From NCBI GenBank assembly GCA_963834365.1, contig CAWIBS010000040.1, forward strand, positions 1 to 64,000: a stretch of 64,000 bases of DNA. Reading direction: 5' to 3'. Of the stretch, positions 46,445 to 55,463 are shown piece after piece. Position numbers and translations under genes: made by a program. Position 1 is the first letter of the stretch. Each line of letters begins with the position of its first letter. The notes under the pieces are model-generated. The model did no database searches and was not told the origin of the DNA. It worked only from the letters and a program-made list of their open reading frames with translations. The DNA is from CAWJAP01 sp963834365. Lineage in GTDB: Bacteria; Acidobacteriota; Vicinamibacteria; Vicinamibacterales; Vicinamibacteraceae.

Positions 46445-47257
46445 ATGGCGCGAGTGGCCCCGCCCGCATCGAAGGCCAGCCGCAAGCGGCCCGCCGCCGC
46501 CGGGACTCCGCGACGGCGGCCGGCCTCGGCCGCGGCGATCAAGAGAACCGGGGCCGTACTCGCCGCGCTGTCGGGTCAGCACCCGGGCGCCTTCACGGAG
46601 CTCGATTTCCGCACGCCGTTCGAGTTGCTCGTGGCGACGATTCTGTCTGCACAGTCCACCGATCGCCGCGTCAACCTCGTCACACCGGCATTGTTCGCAC
46701 GCTACCCGGACGCGGACACGCTCTCGGCCGCGACGCCCGCGGAGCTCGAGCCACAAATCAAGGCGACGGGCTTCTTTCGGATGAAGGCGAAAGCGATCCA
46801 CGGGATGGCGCGTGCGCTCGTCGCGAATCACGGTGGTCAAGTACCCGCCGACATGGACGCGTTGACGGCGCTGCCCGGTGTAGGCCGGAAGACGGCGAAT
46901 GTCGTGCTCGGTCACGCGCTCGGGGTGCCCGGACTGCCGGTGGACCGGCACGTACTGCGGGTGGCCAATCGCCTCGAGATCGCGCAGGGGGCCACGCCCG
47001 AGGAGGTGGAGGCCCAACTCTGCGCCCTGGTCCCCCGCGAGGCCTGGACACTGGCGTCCGACACGCTCATCCTGCACGGCCGTCGCATCTGCCGGCCGCG
47101 ACCCTTGTGCGATCGATGCGCCGCGCGGCCGTTGTGTCCGTATGCGGCGGTCTGGATGAAGGCCCGTGAAAAGGCGGCTCGTCCCGCTCACACGGCCCCG
47201 CCACGCCGGCCCGCGTCCAGGCGGACGGGGCGGGCGCCGGCGCCGCGGGCGCGATGA
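46445..47257 (+). CDS. nth: Endonuclease III
   Basis: This is a DNA glycosylase/AP lyase for oxidised pyrimidines. TPFELLVATILSAQSTDRRV, the helix-hairpin-helix LTALPGVGRKTANVVLGHAL with the catalytic Lys, LPVDRHVLRVANRLEIAQG with the catalytic Asp, and the [4Fe-4S] cysteines in CRPRPLCDRCAARPLC identify it. Basic, low-complexity extensions at both ends (about 35 residues N-terminal, 25 C-terminal) make it 270 residues, longer than the usual 210. A TAATGT -10-like box lies only ~6 bp before the ATG. It overlaps the next gene by 4 bp, forming an nth-zincin-rsmA operon. Confidence 0.95.
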   Translation: MARVAPPASKASRKRPAAAGTPRRRPASAAAIKRTGAVLAALSGQHPGAFTELDFRTPFELLVATILSAQSTDRRVNLVTPALFARYPDADTLSAATPAELEPQIKATGFFRMKAKAIHGMARALVANHGGQVPADMDALTALPGVGRKTANVVLGHALGVPGLPVDRHVLRVANRLEIAQGATPEEVEAQLCALVPREAWTLASDTLILHGRRICRPRPLCDRCAARPLCPYAAVWMKAREKAARPAHTAPPRRPASRRTGRAPAPRAR

Positions 47258-47670
47258 GAGCCGCCGCCATGCCGCATCTCACGCGCCAGGCATTCATCCG
47301 TCTCGTCGACGAGGCCGTCACGACGATTCCACGCCGCTTTCGCGACGCCATTCGCAACGTCGCCGTGGTCGTGGAGGACGCGCCCTCGGAGGCGCTCCTC
47401 GAAGAGATGGAGATGACCGACGGCGACACGCTGTACGGGTTGTATCAGGGCACGCCGCTGACCGAACGGAGCTGGAGCGACCCTTCCCGCCTGCCCGATC
47501 GCGTCACGATCTTCCAGCGCCCGATCGAGGAAGACGCCGAATCCGAGGACGAGATCGTGTGGATCGTCGGCGAGACCGTCATCCACGAGTTCGGCCACTA
47601 CTTCGGGCTGAGCGAAGAGGAGATCGAGGAGATTGAGGAACGGTACTGGCGCGGCGAGGCGCAGGAATGA
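47254..47670 (+). CDS. Small zincin-like metallopeptidase (DUF1025 type)
   Basis: The protein has 138 residues. The HEFGHYFG zinc motif is in IVGETVIHEFGHYFGLSEEE near residue 110. The N-terminal FIRLVDEAVTTIPRRFRDAI and NVAVVVEDAP, with TLYGLYQGTPLTERSW, match the minimal metallopeptidase family of the DUF1025 type, whose physiological substrates are unknown. It is highly acidic at the C-terminus. It overlaps nth at its start and rsmA at its end (ATGA), so all three are translationally coupled. Confidence 0.9.
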   Translation: MRAAAMPHLTRQAFIRLVDEAVTTIPRRFRDAIRNVAVVVEDAPSEALLEEMEMTDGDTLYGLYQGTPLTERSWSDPSRLPDRVTIFQRPIEEDAESEDEIVWIVGETVIHEFGHYFGLSEEEIEEIEERYWRGEAQE

Positions 47671-48491
47671 CGGGGTCGGGCGCGAGCGGGGCGCCGCGAC
47701 CGCGGCCTCGCCCACGCAAGCGGTTCGGCCAGCACTTCCTCGAGCCGGCCTGGGTCACCCGGCTGGTCGGTCTGATCGCGCCGGCGCCGGGTGAGACGAT
47801 CCTCGAGATTGGTCCGGGTCGCGGCGCGATCACGCGCCCGCTCGCGGCGTCGGGCGCTGCGCTCAGGGTGGTGGAGGTGGACCGGGACCTCGCGGCGGCG
47901 CTCGCGGCCGACCTGCCGCAGGCGACGGTGATCTGCGCCAACGTCCTCAATCTCGGCGCCGAGGCACTGCTCGGCGGCGCGCCACGCGCGCGCGTCGTGG
48001 GGAATCTCCCGTACAACCTCTCCACCCCCATCCTTTTTCGCCTCCTCGACCTTGCCGCCTCGACGGGCCGGATCTCGGACGCCACGCTGATGCTGCAGCG
48101 GGAGGTGGCCGAGCGCATCGTCGCCGGGCCGGGCAGCGGGGAGTACGGCCCTCTGGCGATCGCGACGGCGATGCGCGCGGATTGCACCCGGCTCCTCGCG
48201 TTGCCGCCGGGTGCGTTCCGACCGCCGCCCAAGGTCCATTCGTCGGTCATCCGGCTGACATTCCGCGATCCCCGGCTGGTGCCCCGCGACGAGCGGCGCT
48301 TCACCGAGGTCGTGCGCACGGTCTTCCAGCAGCGGCGGAAGACGATGGCCAATGCGCTGCGCCCCCTGGCCGAACGCGAAGGACTCGACAGCCGCGCCCT
48401 CCTCATGTCCGCCGCCATCGATCCCGGCCGGCGGCCCGAATCGCTCGCATTGCCGGAGCTCATCGCGCTGTCAGACTGCTTCCCTGCCTGA
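47667..48491 (+). CDS. rsmA: 16S rRNA dimethyladenosine transferase (KsgA/RsmA)
   Basis: The protein has 274 residues and is intact. RKRFGQHFLEPAWVTRLVGL is the family start, ILEIGPGRGAITRPLAASG the S-adenosylmethionine site, and ARVVGNLPYNLSTPILFRLL carries the NLPY catalytic motif. LMLQREVAERI and PGAFRPPPKVHSSVIRL are further signatures. It dimethylates A1518 and A1519 at the 3' end of 16S rRNA, a late 30S quality step. A proline/arginine-rich stretch (RPRPRPRK) precedes the domain. It is the last gene of the nth operon; RNase J follows after a 347-bp gap. Confidence 0.95.
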   Translation: MTGSGASGAPRPRPRPRKRFGQHFLEPAWVTRLVGLIAPAPGETILEIGPGRGAITRPLAASGAALRVVEVDRDLAAALAADLPQATVICANVLNLGAEALLGGAPRARVVGNLPYNLSTPILFRLLDLAASTGRISDATLMLQREVAERIVAGPGSGEYGPLAIATAMRADCTRLLALPPGAFRPPPKVHSSVIRLTFRDPRLVPRDERRFTEVVRTVFQQRRKTMANALRPLAEREGLDSRALLMSAAIDPGRRPESLALPELIALSDCFPA

Positions 48492-48838
48492 GCCTTGAGC
48501 CTTGAGCCCTGAGCCTGTTATAGTTACGCTCGTTCTCCTTCCCTCTCAGGCGCGCCCAGCAGCCTGAATGGGCACAACGCGATCGTGGCGCCCTGGCCGC
48601 GGTCTGTGCCTGCGCGAGCCCGACAGGTTCACACCCGAACCGGTCGTCCTCGTCCGTGCTCCACGCGGTGCGGCCGTCGCGTCGCGGCTGGGTGTGTGCG
48701 ATGGACGCGCGGGGTTTCCCGCGTGTCTACGGCTCGTCGGCGCTGCCGCCAACGCTGCCGGTGACCTCACCCCCGTGCCCAACGGCCACCCCGTCGAGCG
48801 TCTGCCGCGGCTGTCGCGGCGCGGTGCCGTGTCCGTTC
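48492..48838 (+). other. 347-bp gap with promoter and possible structured leader of RNase J
   Basis: A promoter-like TTGAGC (48495-48500), 18-bp spacer and TATAGT (48519-48524) would start transcription near 48531, giving a ~308-nt leader to rnj. Inside is a hairpin with 10-bp arms (CGACAGGTTC 48621-48630 and GAACCGGTCG 48637-48646, one mismatch) and several GC-rich inverted segments. The region opens with tandem TTGAGCC words. No protein family or known RNA class is recognised. Confidence 0.5.
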
Positions 48839-50518
48839 ATGAGTCTCGCTGACGCGCCAGTCACGTCCGGTCCGACAATCGAAGTCGTCGCGCTGGGAGG
48901 GCTCCGGGAGTTCGGGATGAATCTCCTGGTGTTCTCCTGCGGCGACACCTGTGTGGTCGTCGATGCCGGCGTGGCGTTCCCGGAGGGCGAGCTTCTGGGC
49001 GTGGACCTCATCATTCCGGACCTCACGTACCTGCAGCAGCACCGTGTCTCCGCGCTCGTGCTCACGCACGGGCACGAAGACCACATCGGGGCGGTGCCCT
49101 ATGTGCTGCCGTATGTGGACGGTCCGGTCTACGGCACCGCGCTGACGCTGGCCCTCGTGCGGCCGAAGCTCGAGGAGCACGGTCTCGAGGCGGAGGATCG
49201 ACTTCGCACCGTGCGGCCGCGCGACACGGTCGAAGTCGGTCCGTTCCGCATCGAGTTCCTGCGCGTCACGCACAGCATGCCCGACTGCGTCGGCCTTGCG
49301 ATCCACACGCCGCTCGGCGTGTTCGTCCATACCGGCGACTTCAAGATCGATCAGACGCCGATCGACGGCGAGCATTTCGACTTCCACCGCTTCGCGGAGC
49401 TCGGAAAGTCGGGGGTGCTCGCGCTCTTCGGCGACAGCACCAACATCGACCGACGCGGGCATTCGGGCTCCGAGCTCGACGTCGTCGATGCGTTCGAGGA
49501 GATCTTCACGGCGACCCCCGGAAAGATCGTCGTCGCCCTGTTCTCGTCGAGCATCTACCGGATGCAGGTCGTCGTCGATCTGGCGGTGCAGTTCGAGCGC
49601 AAGGTGGCGTTTGTCGGGCGCGGCGTCGTCGAGAACTCCCAGATCGCACAGGCGCTGGGCTACCTGCGCGTGCCGACGGGCGTGGCGATCCGCGACGGCG
49701 AGATCCGCAATTTCCCCGCCTCCGACGTGGTCTGCCTGACGACGGGATCGCAGGGCGAGCCGTTCGCCGCGCTGCCGCGGATCGCGATCGACGACCATCG
49801 GCACGTGAAGCTCTGCGAAGACGACACGGTCGTCTTCTCCGCGCGCGCCATCCCCGGCAACGAGCGGGCGATTGGCCGGGTGATGAACCATATCGCCCAC
49901 CGCGGCTCGGACGTGATCTACGAGGGCCTCAAGCACGTGCACGTGTCGGGACACGGCAGCGAGGAAGAGCTGAAGTTGATGCTGTCGCTCGTGCGTCCGC
50001 GCTACTTCGTGCCGGTCCATGGCGAGTATCGGCACCTCGCGCGTCATGCGCGCGTCGCCGAGCGCGTCACCGGCCGGGCGACCGAGGTGCTGGTCGTGGA
50101 CAACGGCCAGCCCATTCGCTTCGATCCAGTGGGCGCGCAGCTCGGCGAACGTGTGCCGTCGGGCCGCGTGCTCATCGACGGCACACGGACCGGCGAGATC
50201 GCCGATGAAGTGCTCCGCGATCGCAAGCACCTCGCCGCCGACGGTCTCGTGGTGCCGGTCGTGGCCATCGACCGGCAGAAGGGCACGGTCGAGGGCGTGC
50301 CGGACGTGATCGTCCGCGGCCTCGCGCGCGACGAGCGCACCGCGGCCTTCGTCAAGGACGCCGCAGACATGGTCGTCGAGATTGTCGGGACGGCGCAGCT
50401 CGAGGAGCGCACCGACGCCGGGCTGATCCGCGAGAAAGTGCGTACCGAGCTGCAGCGGATCTGTCGCCGCCGTACCGGACGACGGCCGTTGATCGTCCCT
50501 GTCATCATGGAGATCTGA
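48839..50518 (+). CDS. rnj: Ribonuclease J
   Basis: The protein has 559 residues and is intact. The metallo-beta-lactamase core begins IEVVALGGLREFGMNLLVFS, has DAGVAFPEGELLGVDLIIPD and the zinc motif LVLTHGHEDHIGAVPYVLPY. The beta-CASP domain includes ALFGDSTNIDRRGHSGSELD, IVVALFSSSIYRMQ, LTTGSQGEPFAAL and VHVSGHGSEEELKLMLSLVR, with FVPVHGEYRHL. The C-terminal RNase J domain ends with RRTGRRPLIVPVIMEI. The enzyme does endo- and 5'-3' exonucleolytic RNA processing. ATG 48839 precedes the conserved core by ~17 residues; a longer in-frame open stretch upstream is not homologous. It is co-transcribed with ftsK (2 bp). Confidence 0.95.
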   Translation: MSLADAPVTSGPTIEVVALGGLREFGMNLLVFSCGDTCVVVDAGVAFPEGELLGVDLIIPDLTYLQQHRVSALVLTHGHEDHIGAVPYVLPYVDGPVYGTALTLALVRPKLEEHGLEAEDRLRTVRPRDTVEVGPFRIEFLRVTHSMPDCVGLAIHTPLGVFVHTGDFKIDQTPIDGEHFDFHRFAELGKSGVLALFGDSTNIDRRGHSGSELDVVDAFEEIFTATPGKIVVALFSSSIYRMQVVVDLAVQFERKVAFVGRGVVENSQIAQALGYLRVPTGVAIRDGEIRNFPASDVVCLTTGSQGEPFAALPRIAIDDHRHVKLCEDDTVVFSARAIPGNERAIGRVMNHIAHRGSDVIYEGLKHVHVSGHGSEEELKLMLSLVRPRYFVPVHGEYRHLARHARVAERVTGRATEVLVVDNGQPIRFDPVGAQLGERVPSGRVLIDGTRTGEIADEVLRDRKHLAADGLVVPVVAIDRQKGTVEGVPDVIVRGLARDERTAAFVKDAADMVVEIVGTAQLEERTDAGLIREKVRTELQRICRRRTGRRPLIVPVIMEI

Positions 50519-50520
50519 AC

Positions 50521-52890
50521 GTGGCGTCCACGTTTCTTTCCCGCCGGCTCTGCGAGGTCGTCGGGGTGATCTGTTTCGGGCTCGCGCTGCTCTGGATGAT
50601 CAGTCTGGCCAGTTATTCGGCCAGCGATCCGGCGCTGTTTTTTTCGAGCCCGTCGGTCGGCCGGCCCGGCAACTTCGGCGGGCGTGTGGGCGCGTTCCTC
50701 GCCGAGCTGTCGTTCCAGCTGCTCGGCTATGCCGCCTATCTGCTGCCGGCTGTCCTGCTCGTCGTCGGCTGGCACTACTTCTGGGTGCGAGCGCTCTCGT
50801 CGCCGTATACGAAGCTCTTTGGCAGCGTCCTGCTGTTCACGTCGTCGGCGGCGCTGCTGACACTGGCCTTCGAGCGCATCCGGATTGGCGGCAAAGTCGT
50901 CGGGGCCGGCGGGGTCATCGGCTCGGTGACGGCGGGCTGGCTCGCGGGCCAGTTCAACCGCTCCGGGGCGCTGGTCATGGTCCTCACGCTGCTGTTCCTG
51001 GCGGCGCTGATGGTGACGCAGCTCTCGCTGGGAACGGTGGTATCGGCTGTCAGCGATCGCGTGCGCCGCTCGATCGCGTCGCAGGTGACGGCGGTCAAGG
51101 CCTGGCGCGACGTGCGCCGGCGCGAGCAGCAGCGCCACGACGTGATCCGGAAACACCTCGAGAAGGGCGCCGCCCCCGAGCGCGTGGAGAAGGCCGTCAA
51201 GCAGGCCGAGGCGCTGCGGACGACCGAGACACGGCGCACGAAGCCGGGCACCGCGGTCGCCTCAGCCGATGGCGGCGAGGAGCTCGAAGAGCCGCGCGCG
51301 CCGGGTCCCGTGGCGCCGCCGGCGCCGGCCATGGCCCGCCCGCGCGACGTGCGGATCAGCACGCCGTCGTTGCCGCTCTCCGATCCCGAGCCGGTCCGGG
51401 CGCCAGCCGAGCGTCGCAAGGGCGAGTTCGTCCTGCCGCCGCTCGCGCTGCTCGACGCGGCCCGGATCGAACGGAAGATCGACGAGCGTGAGCTCATGGA
51501 CGCGGCCCGTCAGGTCGAAGACAAGTGCCGCGAATTCGCCGTCGAGGGCAACGTCGTCCAGATCCACCCCGGCCCGGTCGTCACCACTTACGAGCTCAAG
51601 CCCGATGCCGGCGTGAAGTACAGCAAGATCACCGGGCTGTCCGACGACCTGTCGCTGGCGATGAAGGCCGAGGCCGTGCTCATCGACCGCATTGCCGGCA
51701 AGGCGACCGTCGGCATCCAGATTCCCAACGTCAACCGCGAGCAGATTTCGCTGCGCGAGATGCTCGAATCCGAGCAGTACCAGTCAGCGCCGTCGAAGCT
51801 GATGCTGGCGCTCGGCAAGACGATCCACGGCGAGCCGTTCTTTGCCGACCTCGCGGCGATGCCACACCTGCTCATCGCCGGCTCCACCGGCACCGGCAAG
51901 TCGGTCGGCCTGAACGCGATGCTCACGAGCATCCTCTACCGCGCCACGCCGGACGATGTGCGGCTGATCATGGTGGACCCGAAGCGGCTGGAGCTGGGGA
52001 TGTATGCGGACATCCCGCACCTGCTCTCACCGGTCGTCGTCGATCCGAAGCTGGCGGCGAACGCGCTGAAGTGGGCCGTGAGCGAGATGGAGAACCGCTA
52101 CAAGACCATGGCGGCCGAGCACGTCCGCAACATCGAGCAGTTCAACCGCAACATGCGGATCAAGGCCCAGGGCGGCGAGATGCTCGAGAACGGCGAGCCG
52201 CCGCGGCCGCTGCCGTTCATCATCGTGGTGATCGACGAGCTCGCGGACCTGATGATGGTCGCCGGCAACGAGGTCGAGGAATCGATCTGCCGCCTGGCGC
52301 AGATGGCGCGCGCCGTCGGCATTCACCTGATTCTCGCGACCCAGCGGCCATCGGTGGACGTGATCACCGGGCTCATCAAGGCCAACCTCCCGGCCCGGAT
52401 CTCGTTCCGGGTGTCGTCGAAGACCGACTCGCGGACGATTCTCGACGCCAACGGCGCCGAGAAGCTGCTCGGGCGCGGCGACATGCTCTTCCTGCCGCCC
52501 TCGTCGCACCGGCTGCTCCGGCTGCACGGCGCGTATATCTCCGAACAGGAGAGCGCCCGCCTGGCCAGCTACCTCCGCAAGCAGGGCAAGCCGACATACG
52601 ACGCGTCGATCACCGACGAGGGGAAGACCGCCACGGCGGTGGAGTTCGAGCGTGACGAGCTGTTCGACGAGGCCGCACGGATCGTGGTGTCGAGCCGCCA
52701 GGCCTCGATCTCCTTCCTGCAGCGGCGGCTTCGCATCGGCTTCAGCCGCGCGGCGCGTCTCATCGACATGATGGAAGCCGACGGACTCGTGTCGTCGGGC
52801 GCCGGCGGCAAGGCCCGCGACGTGCTCGTGCCCGCGACCTACTTCGACGAGGTCGACGGGCGCTGGGGTGGAACGGAGCTGAACCCATGA
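50521..52890 (+). CDS. ftsK: DNA translocase FtsK
   Basis: The protein has 789 residues and is intact. Four membrane helices occupy residues ~10-190 (CEVVGVICFGLALLWMISLA, LLGYAAYLLPAVLLVVGWHY, KLFGSVLLFTSSAALLTLAF, GALVMVLTLLFLAALMVTQL). A linker rich in Pro/Arg follows, then the motor domain: FADLAAMPHLLIAGSTGTGK (Walker A), RLIMVDPKRLELGMY and PFIIVVIDELADLMMVAGNE (Walker B). The C-terminal winged-helix gamma domain (SSRQASISFLQRRLRIGFSR) reads KOPS-type polarity sites. It pumps chromosomal DNA through the division septum. The start is GTG 50521. The last codons overlap the amidase start by 4 bp. Confidence 0.96.
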   Translation: MASTFLSRRLCEVVGVICFGLALLWMISLASYSASDPALFFSSPSVGRPGNFGGRVGAFLAELSFQLLGYAAYLLPAVLLVVGWHYFWVRALSSPYTKLFGSVLLFTSSAALLTLAFERIRIGGKVVGAGGVIGSVTAGWLAGQFNRSGALVMVLTLLFLAALMVTQLSLGTVVSAVSDRVRRSIASQVTAVKAWRDVRRREQQRHDVIRKHLEKGAAPERVEKAVKQAEALRTTETRRTKPGTAVASADGGEELEEPRAPGPVAPPAPAMARPRDVRISTPSLPLSDPEPVRAPAERRKGEFVLPPLALLDAARIERKIDERELMDAARQVEDKCREFAVEGNVVQIHPGPVVTTYELKPDAGVKYSKITGLSDDLSLAMKAEAVLIDRIAGKATVGIQIPNVNREQISLREMLESEQYQSAPSKLMLALGKTIHGEPFFADLAAMPHLLIAGSTGTGKSVGLNAMLTSILYRATPDDVRLIMVDPKRLELGMYADIPHLLSPVVVDPKLAANALKWAVSEMENRYKTMAAEHVRNIEQFNRNMRIKAQGGEMLENGEPPRPLPFIIVVIDELADLMMVAGNEVEESICRLAQMARAVGIHLILATQRPSVDVITGLIKANLPARISFRVSSKTDSRTILDANGAEKLLGRGDMLFLPPSSHRLLRLHGAYISEQESARLASYLRKQGKPTYDASITDEGKTATAVEFERDELFDEAARIVVSSRQASISFLQRRLRIGFSRAARLIDMMEADGLVSSGAGGKARDVLVPATYFDEVDGRWGGTELNP

Positions 52891-54946
52891 GGACGCCTTC
52901 GATCAGCGGCATCGCGTCGTTCGCCAGACGCTGGCGATCGAACGCGGCGCTCGTCGCCGGGTCGGTCGCGCTGGTTGTGCTCTCGGCGGACGGCGCCGCG
53001 GCGCAGGCCCGGTCGCGCTACGAGCGCGCGCTTGGCCAGGTGCAGGCACTCCGCCTCGATGGGCCGAAGCCGTCGCCGCTTTCCCACATGCGGCGCAGCG
53101 TGGCGGCGTGCGAAGCGATCGCCCGTCGCTATCCCGCCAGCGGCTATGCCGACAACGCGCTCTGGCAGGCGGCCACCGTCGCGCTCGCGGCGTTTCGCGT
53201 CTACGGCTCGGACGTGGACAGGGCGCAGGGCGAGCGCCTGCTGGCGCGGCTGGTGTCGGGATATCCGGCGAGCTCGCTCCGGCCGAAGGCGGCCTCGCTC
53301 CTGCGAACCGCCAGGGCCGCTTCACCCAAGGCGCCGGCTGCCGTCCGGCAAAGGCGCTGCCGGCGCGCCCGACGACCGCGGCGCCGCCACGTCCCGCCCC
53401 GGCAAGTGACGTGAGCGAGAGCGCAGATCCACCGGCGACGCCCGGGGTCGCAGACCCGCCGCCGGCGCCCGCGGCGCCGCTGGCCACGCTGCGGAGAGTC
53501 ACACGCGAGCGCCTCGACGACGTCGTGCGCGTCGTGCTCGAGTTCGATGGTGAAGTCTCGTTCAGACGCGACGAGCTCGCCGGGCCTGCGCGTCTCTACT
53601 TCGACTTCGATCGCCTCGAGACACCGCCGGACCTCAAGGACGCCGTCCTGCGCTTCGACGGCCCGGCAGGCCGGCAGATCCGACTCGGACGGCCAAAGGC
53701 AGAGACGACACGGCTCGTCATCGATCTCGAAGGGTCGACCGGCTACACCGTGCGCGCCCTGGACAACCCGTACCGCCTTGCGATCGACTTGCGGCACAGC
53801 CCCGCCGCGCCGCCGCTGCTCGTCGCACGCCAGACGCCCGCCGATCCGCCCTGCTGCCGGCCGCGCCCGCCGGCCGCGCGATCGCTGCGGCCATGGCGCC
53901 GCCCGAGCGGCTCGTGCCGCGGCCGCTGCCGCATCCCCTCGCCGACCGGCCGGTCAGGCCGGCGGCGCCGGTGGCCGCCAGAGCCGTCGCCGCAGCGCTG
54001 GCTCCTCCCCCACTGCTCACCGCGCATGCCCTCAGGATTCCCGCGCGCATACGTCTCGTGCGGGCACCCGCTGCCGGGCCTTCCGCGCGCCGAGATCGAG
54101 CGCCGCCTGGCGCAGGATCTCGCGACGCAGCGTCCGGTCCTGGCTGCGACGCCCGCGATGGCCCCCGTCGCGCCCGCCGTACCGCCAGTGCCGTCGGCGC
54201 CGGCGCAGAACGGCCGCGGCGGCTATTCGCTCGCTCGTCAGCTCGGCCTCGGCGTCTCACGCATCGTCATCGACCCGGGCCACGGCGGCCATGACCCAGG
54301 CGTCGCCGGCGTGCGCCACACGACGGAGTCCGAGGTCGTGCTCGACATCGCGCTGCGGCTCGAGAAGCTGCTGAAGCACGAGCCGGGTGTCGAGGTGGTC
54401 ATGACGCGCCGCACCGACGTCTTCATTCCGCTCGAGGAGCGCACGGCAATGGCCAATCGTGCCGGTGCGGATCTGTTTCTCTCCATTCACGCCAACTCGA
54501 GCCGCAATCGCCAGGCCAGTGGCGTCGAGACCTACTTCCTCGACTTTGCCAACAACCCGGAGGCCGAAGAGGTGGCCGCGCTCGAGAACGCGACCGCGGT
54601 GCAGTCGATGCACCAGCTGCCGGACATGATCAAGACGATCGCCCTCAACAACAAGGTGGACGAGTCCCGGGACTTCGCGCGCCGCGTCCAGGAGACGATG
54701 GTGTCGCGGCTCAGCGCGCACAACGACCAGTTGCGCGACCGCGGCGTCAAGCAGGCGCCGTTTGTCGTCCTGATCGGCGCCGGCATGCCGAGCGTGCTCG
54801 CCGAGATCGCCTTCCTGAGCCATCAGGGCGAGAACGGCCTGTTGCGGACCGAAAAGTACCGGCAGCGCATCGCCGATGCGCTCTTCGAAGCGGTCGTCAC
54901 TTACCAGCGCTCGCTGAAAGGCGTCGGCACCGTCGCCTCGCACTGA
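52887..54946 (+). CDS. amiC: N-acetylmuramoyl-L-alanine amidase with AMIN domain, AmiC-like (frameshifted)
   Basis: This is a periplasmic cell-separation amidase of ~686 residues. A signal segment (RSNAALVAGSVALVVLSADG) precedes a helical, TPR-like region (IARRYPASGYADNALWQAAT). After an indel near 53345 comes the AMIN domain (VVRVVLEFDGEVSFRRDELA, KAETTRLVIDLEGSTGYTVR). A proline/alanine linker with two or more indels (53850-54060) follows, then the amidase_3 domain: RIVIDPGHGGHDPGVAGVRH, TESEVVLDIALRLEKLL, LFLSIHANSSRNRQASGVET and MPSVLAEIAFLSHQGENGLL. These supply the zinc His/Glu/His and the catalytic Glu. It overlaps ftsK, matching their joint role in division. Confidence 0.9.
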
Positions 54947-54990
54947 CCCGAAGCTCATTCGTCTTGACGGTCATTGGTCCTGAACGTAGT

Positions 54991-55094
54991 GTCCGGCTGC
55001 AGCCGGACCCAAGGTCAAAGTTCACTTGTGTTGGTGACGTGAGCGCAGGCCTTTAGGCCTGCCCGGGCCCGCGTTGGCCGGGCTGAAGCCCGGC
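54991..55094. repeat. Three palindromes in the gap after amiC
   Basis: GTCCGGCTGCAGCCGGAC lies at 54991-55008, preceded by ACGTAGT. GCAGGCC-TTTA-GGCCTGC lies at 55045-55062, and GCCGGGCTGAAGCCCGGC at 55077-55094. The first and third belong to the GCTGAAGC family; the second has a different loop. The rest of the 277-bp gap holds nothing else recognisable apart from the -10 box of the next gene. Confidence 0.75.
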
Positions 55095-55223
55095 GCCACC
55101 TTGGCGGGCCCGTTGTCAACACAAGCAAGCGCTGGGATTAGAGCCGCTTGAAGGCAGCCACTACGACGGTCAGCCCGGAAGTGAGGCTAGTCGGCAAGGC
55201 CCGAGCGCCACTACAATCGACTC

Positions 55224-55460
55224 GTGCGGGTGCAGCAGCCGGTCACGCCCGTCGTCGAGATTCCCCGCGATCAGTCGGAAGAGGTCGGCGTCGCCGACGT
55301 GCTCATCGGCTCGTTCGGGCTCGTGGGCGCGATGATGGTGCTGGCGCTGGTCGTCGGACTGCTGATCGGCGGCGGGTTCATCTTCGTCCGGCGCTGGCGG
55401 GACAAGCACGCCCCGGAACAGCCCGACGATCGGCACACGCAGCTGCGGATCTCGCCGTAG
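55224..55460 (+). CDS. Small single-pass membrane protein
   Basis: The protein has 78 residues. A short N-terminal soluble part (VVEIPRDQSEEVGVADVLIG) is followed by one long membrane helix (LVGAMMVLALVVGLLIGGGF, residues ~32-54) and a basic/polar tail (VRRWRDKHAPEQPDDRHTQL). I do not recognise a family. TACAAT at 55212-55217 stands just 6 bp before the GTG start and there is no ribosome site, so the mRNA is probably leaderless. The gene ends 4 bp from the 3' end of the convergent pepA. Confidence 0.6.
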   Translation: MRVQQPVTPVVEIPRDQSEEVGVADVLIGSFGLVGAMMVLALVVGLLIGGGFIFVRRWRDKHAPEQPDDRHTQLRISP

Positions 55461-55463
55461 GCC

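Noticed and set aside
48492..48838. Possible SRP RNA, 6S RNA or RNase P RNA gene
   Set aside because: None of the conserved core sequences of these RNAs (such as the GGAAGGAAGCAGC-type SRP loop) is visible. Only a generic hairpin and promoter can be supported.
48767..50230. Long open frame of 487 codons antisense to the RNase J gene
   Set aside because: It mirrors the GC-rich codon pattern of rnj, shows no family motif, and rnj is intact with all signatures. Similar antisense frames opposite rho, recG, glcD and ftsK were left out for the same reason.
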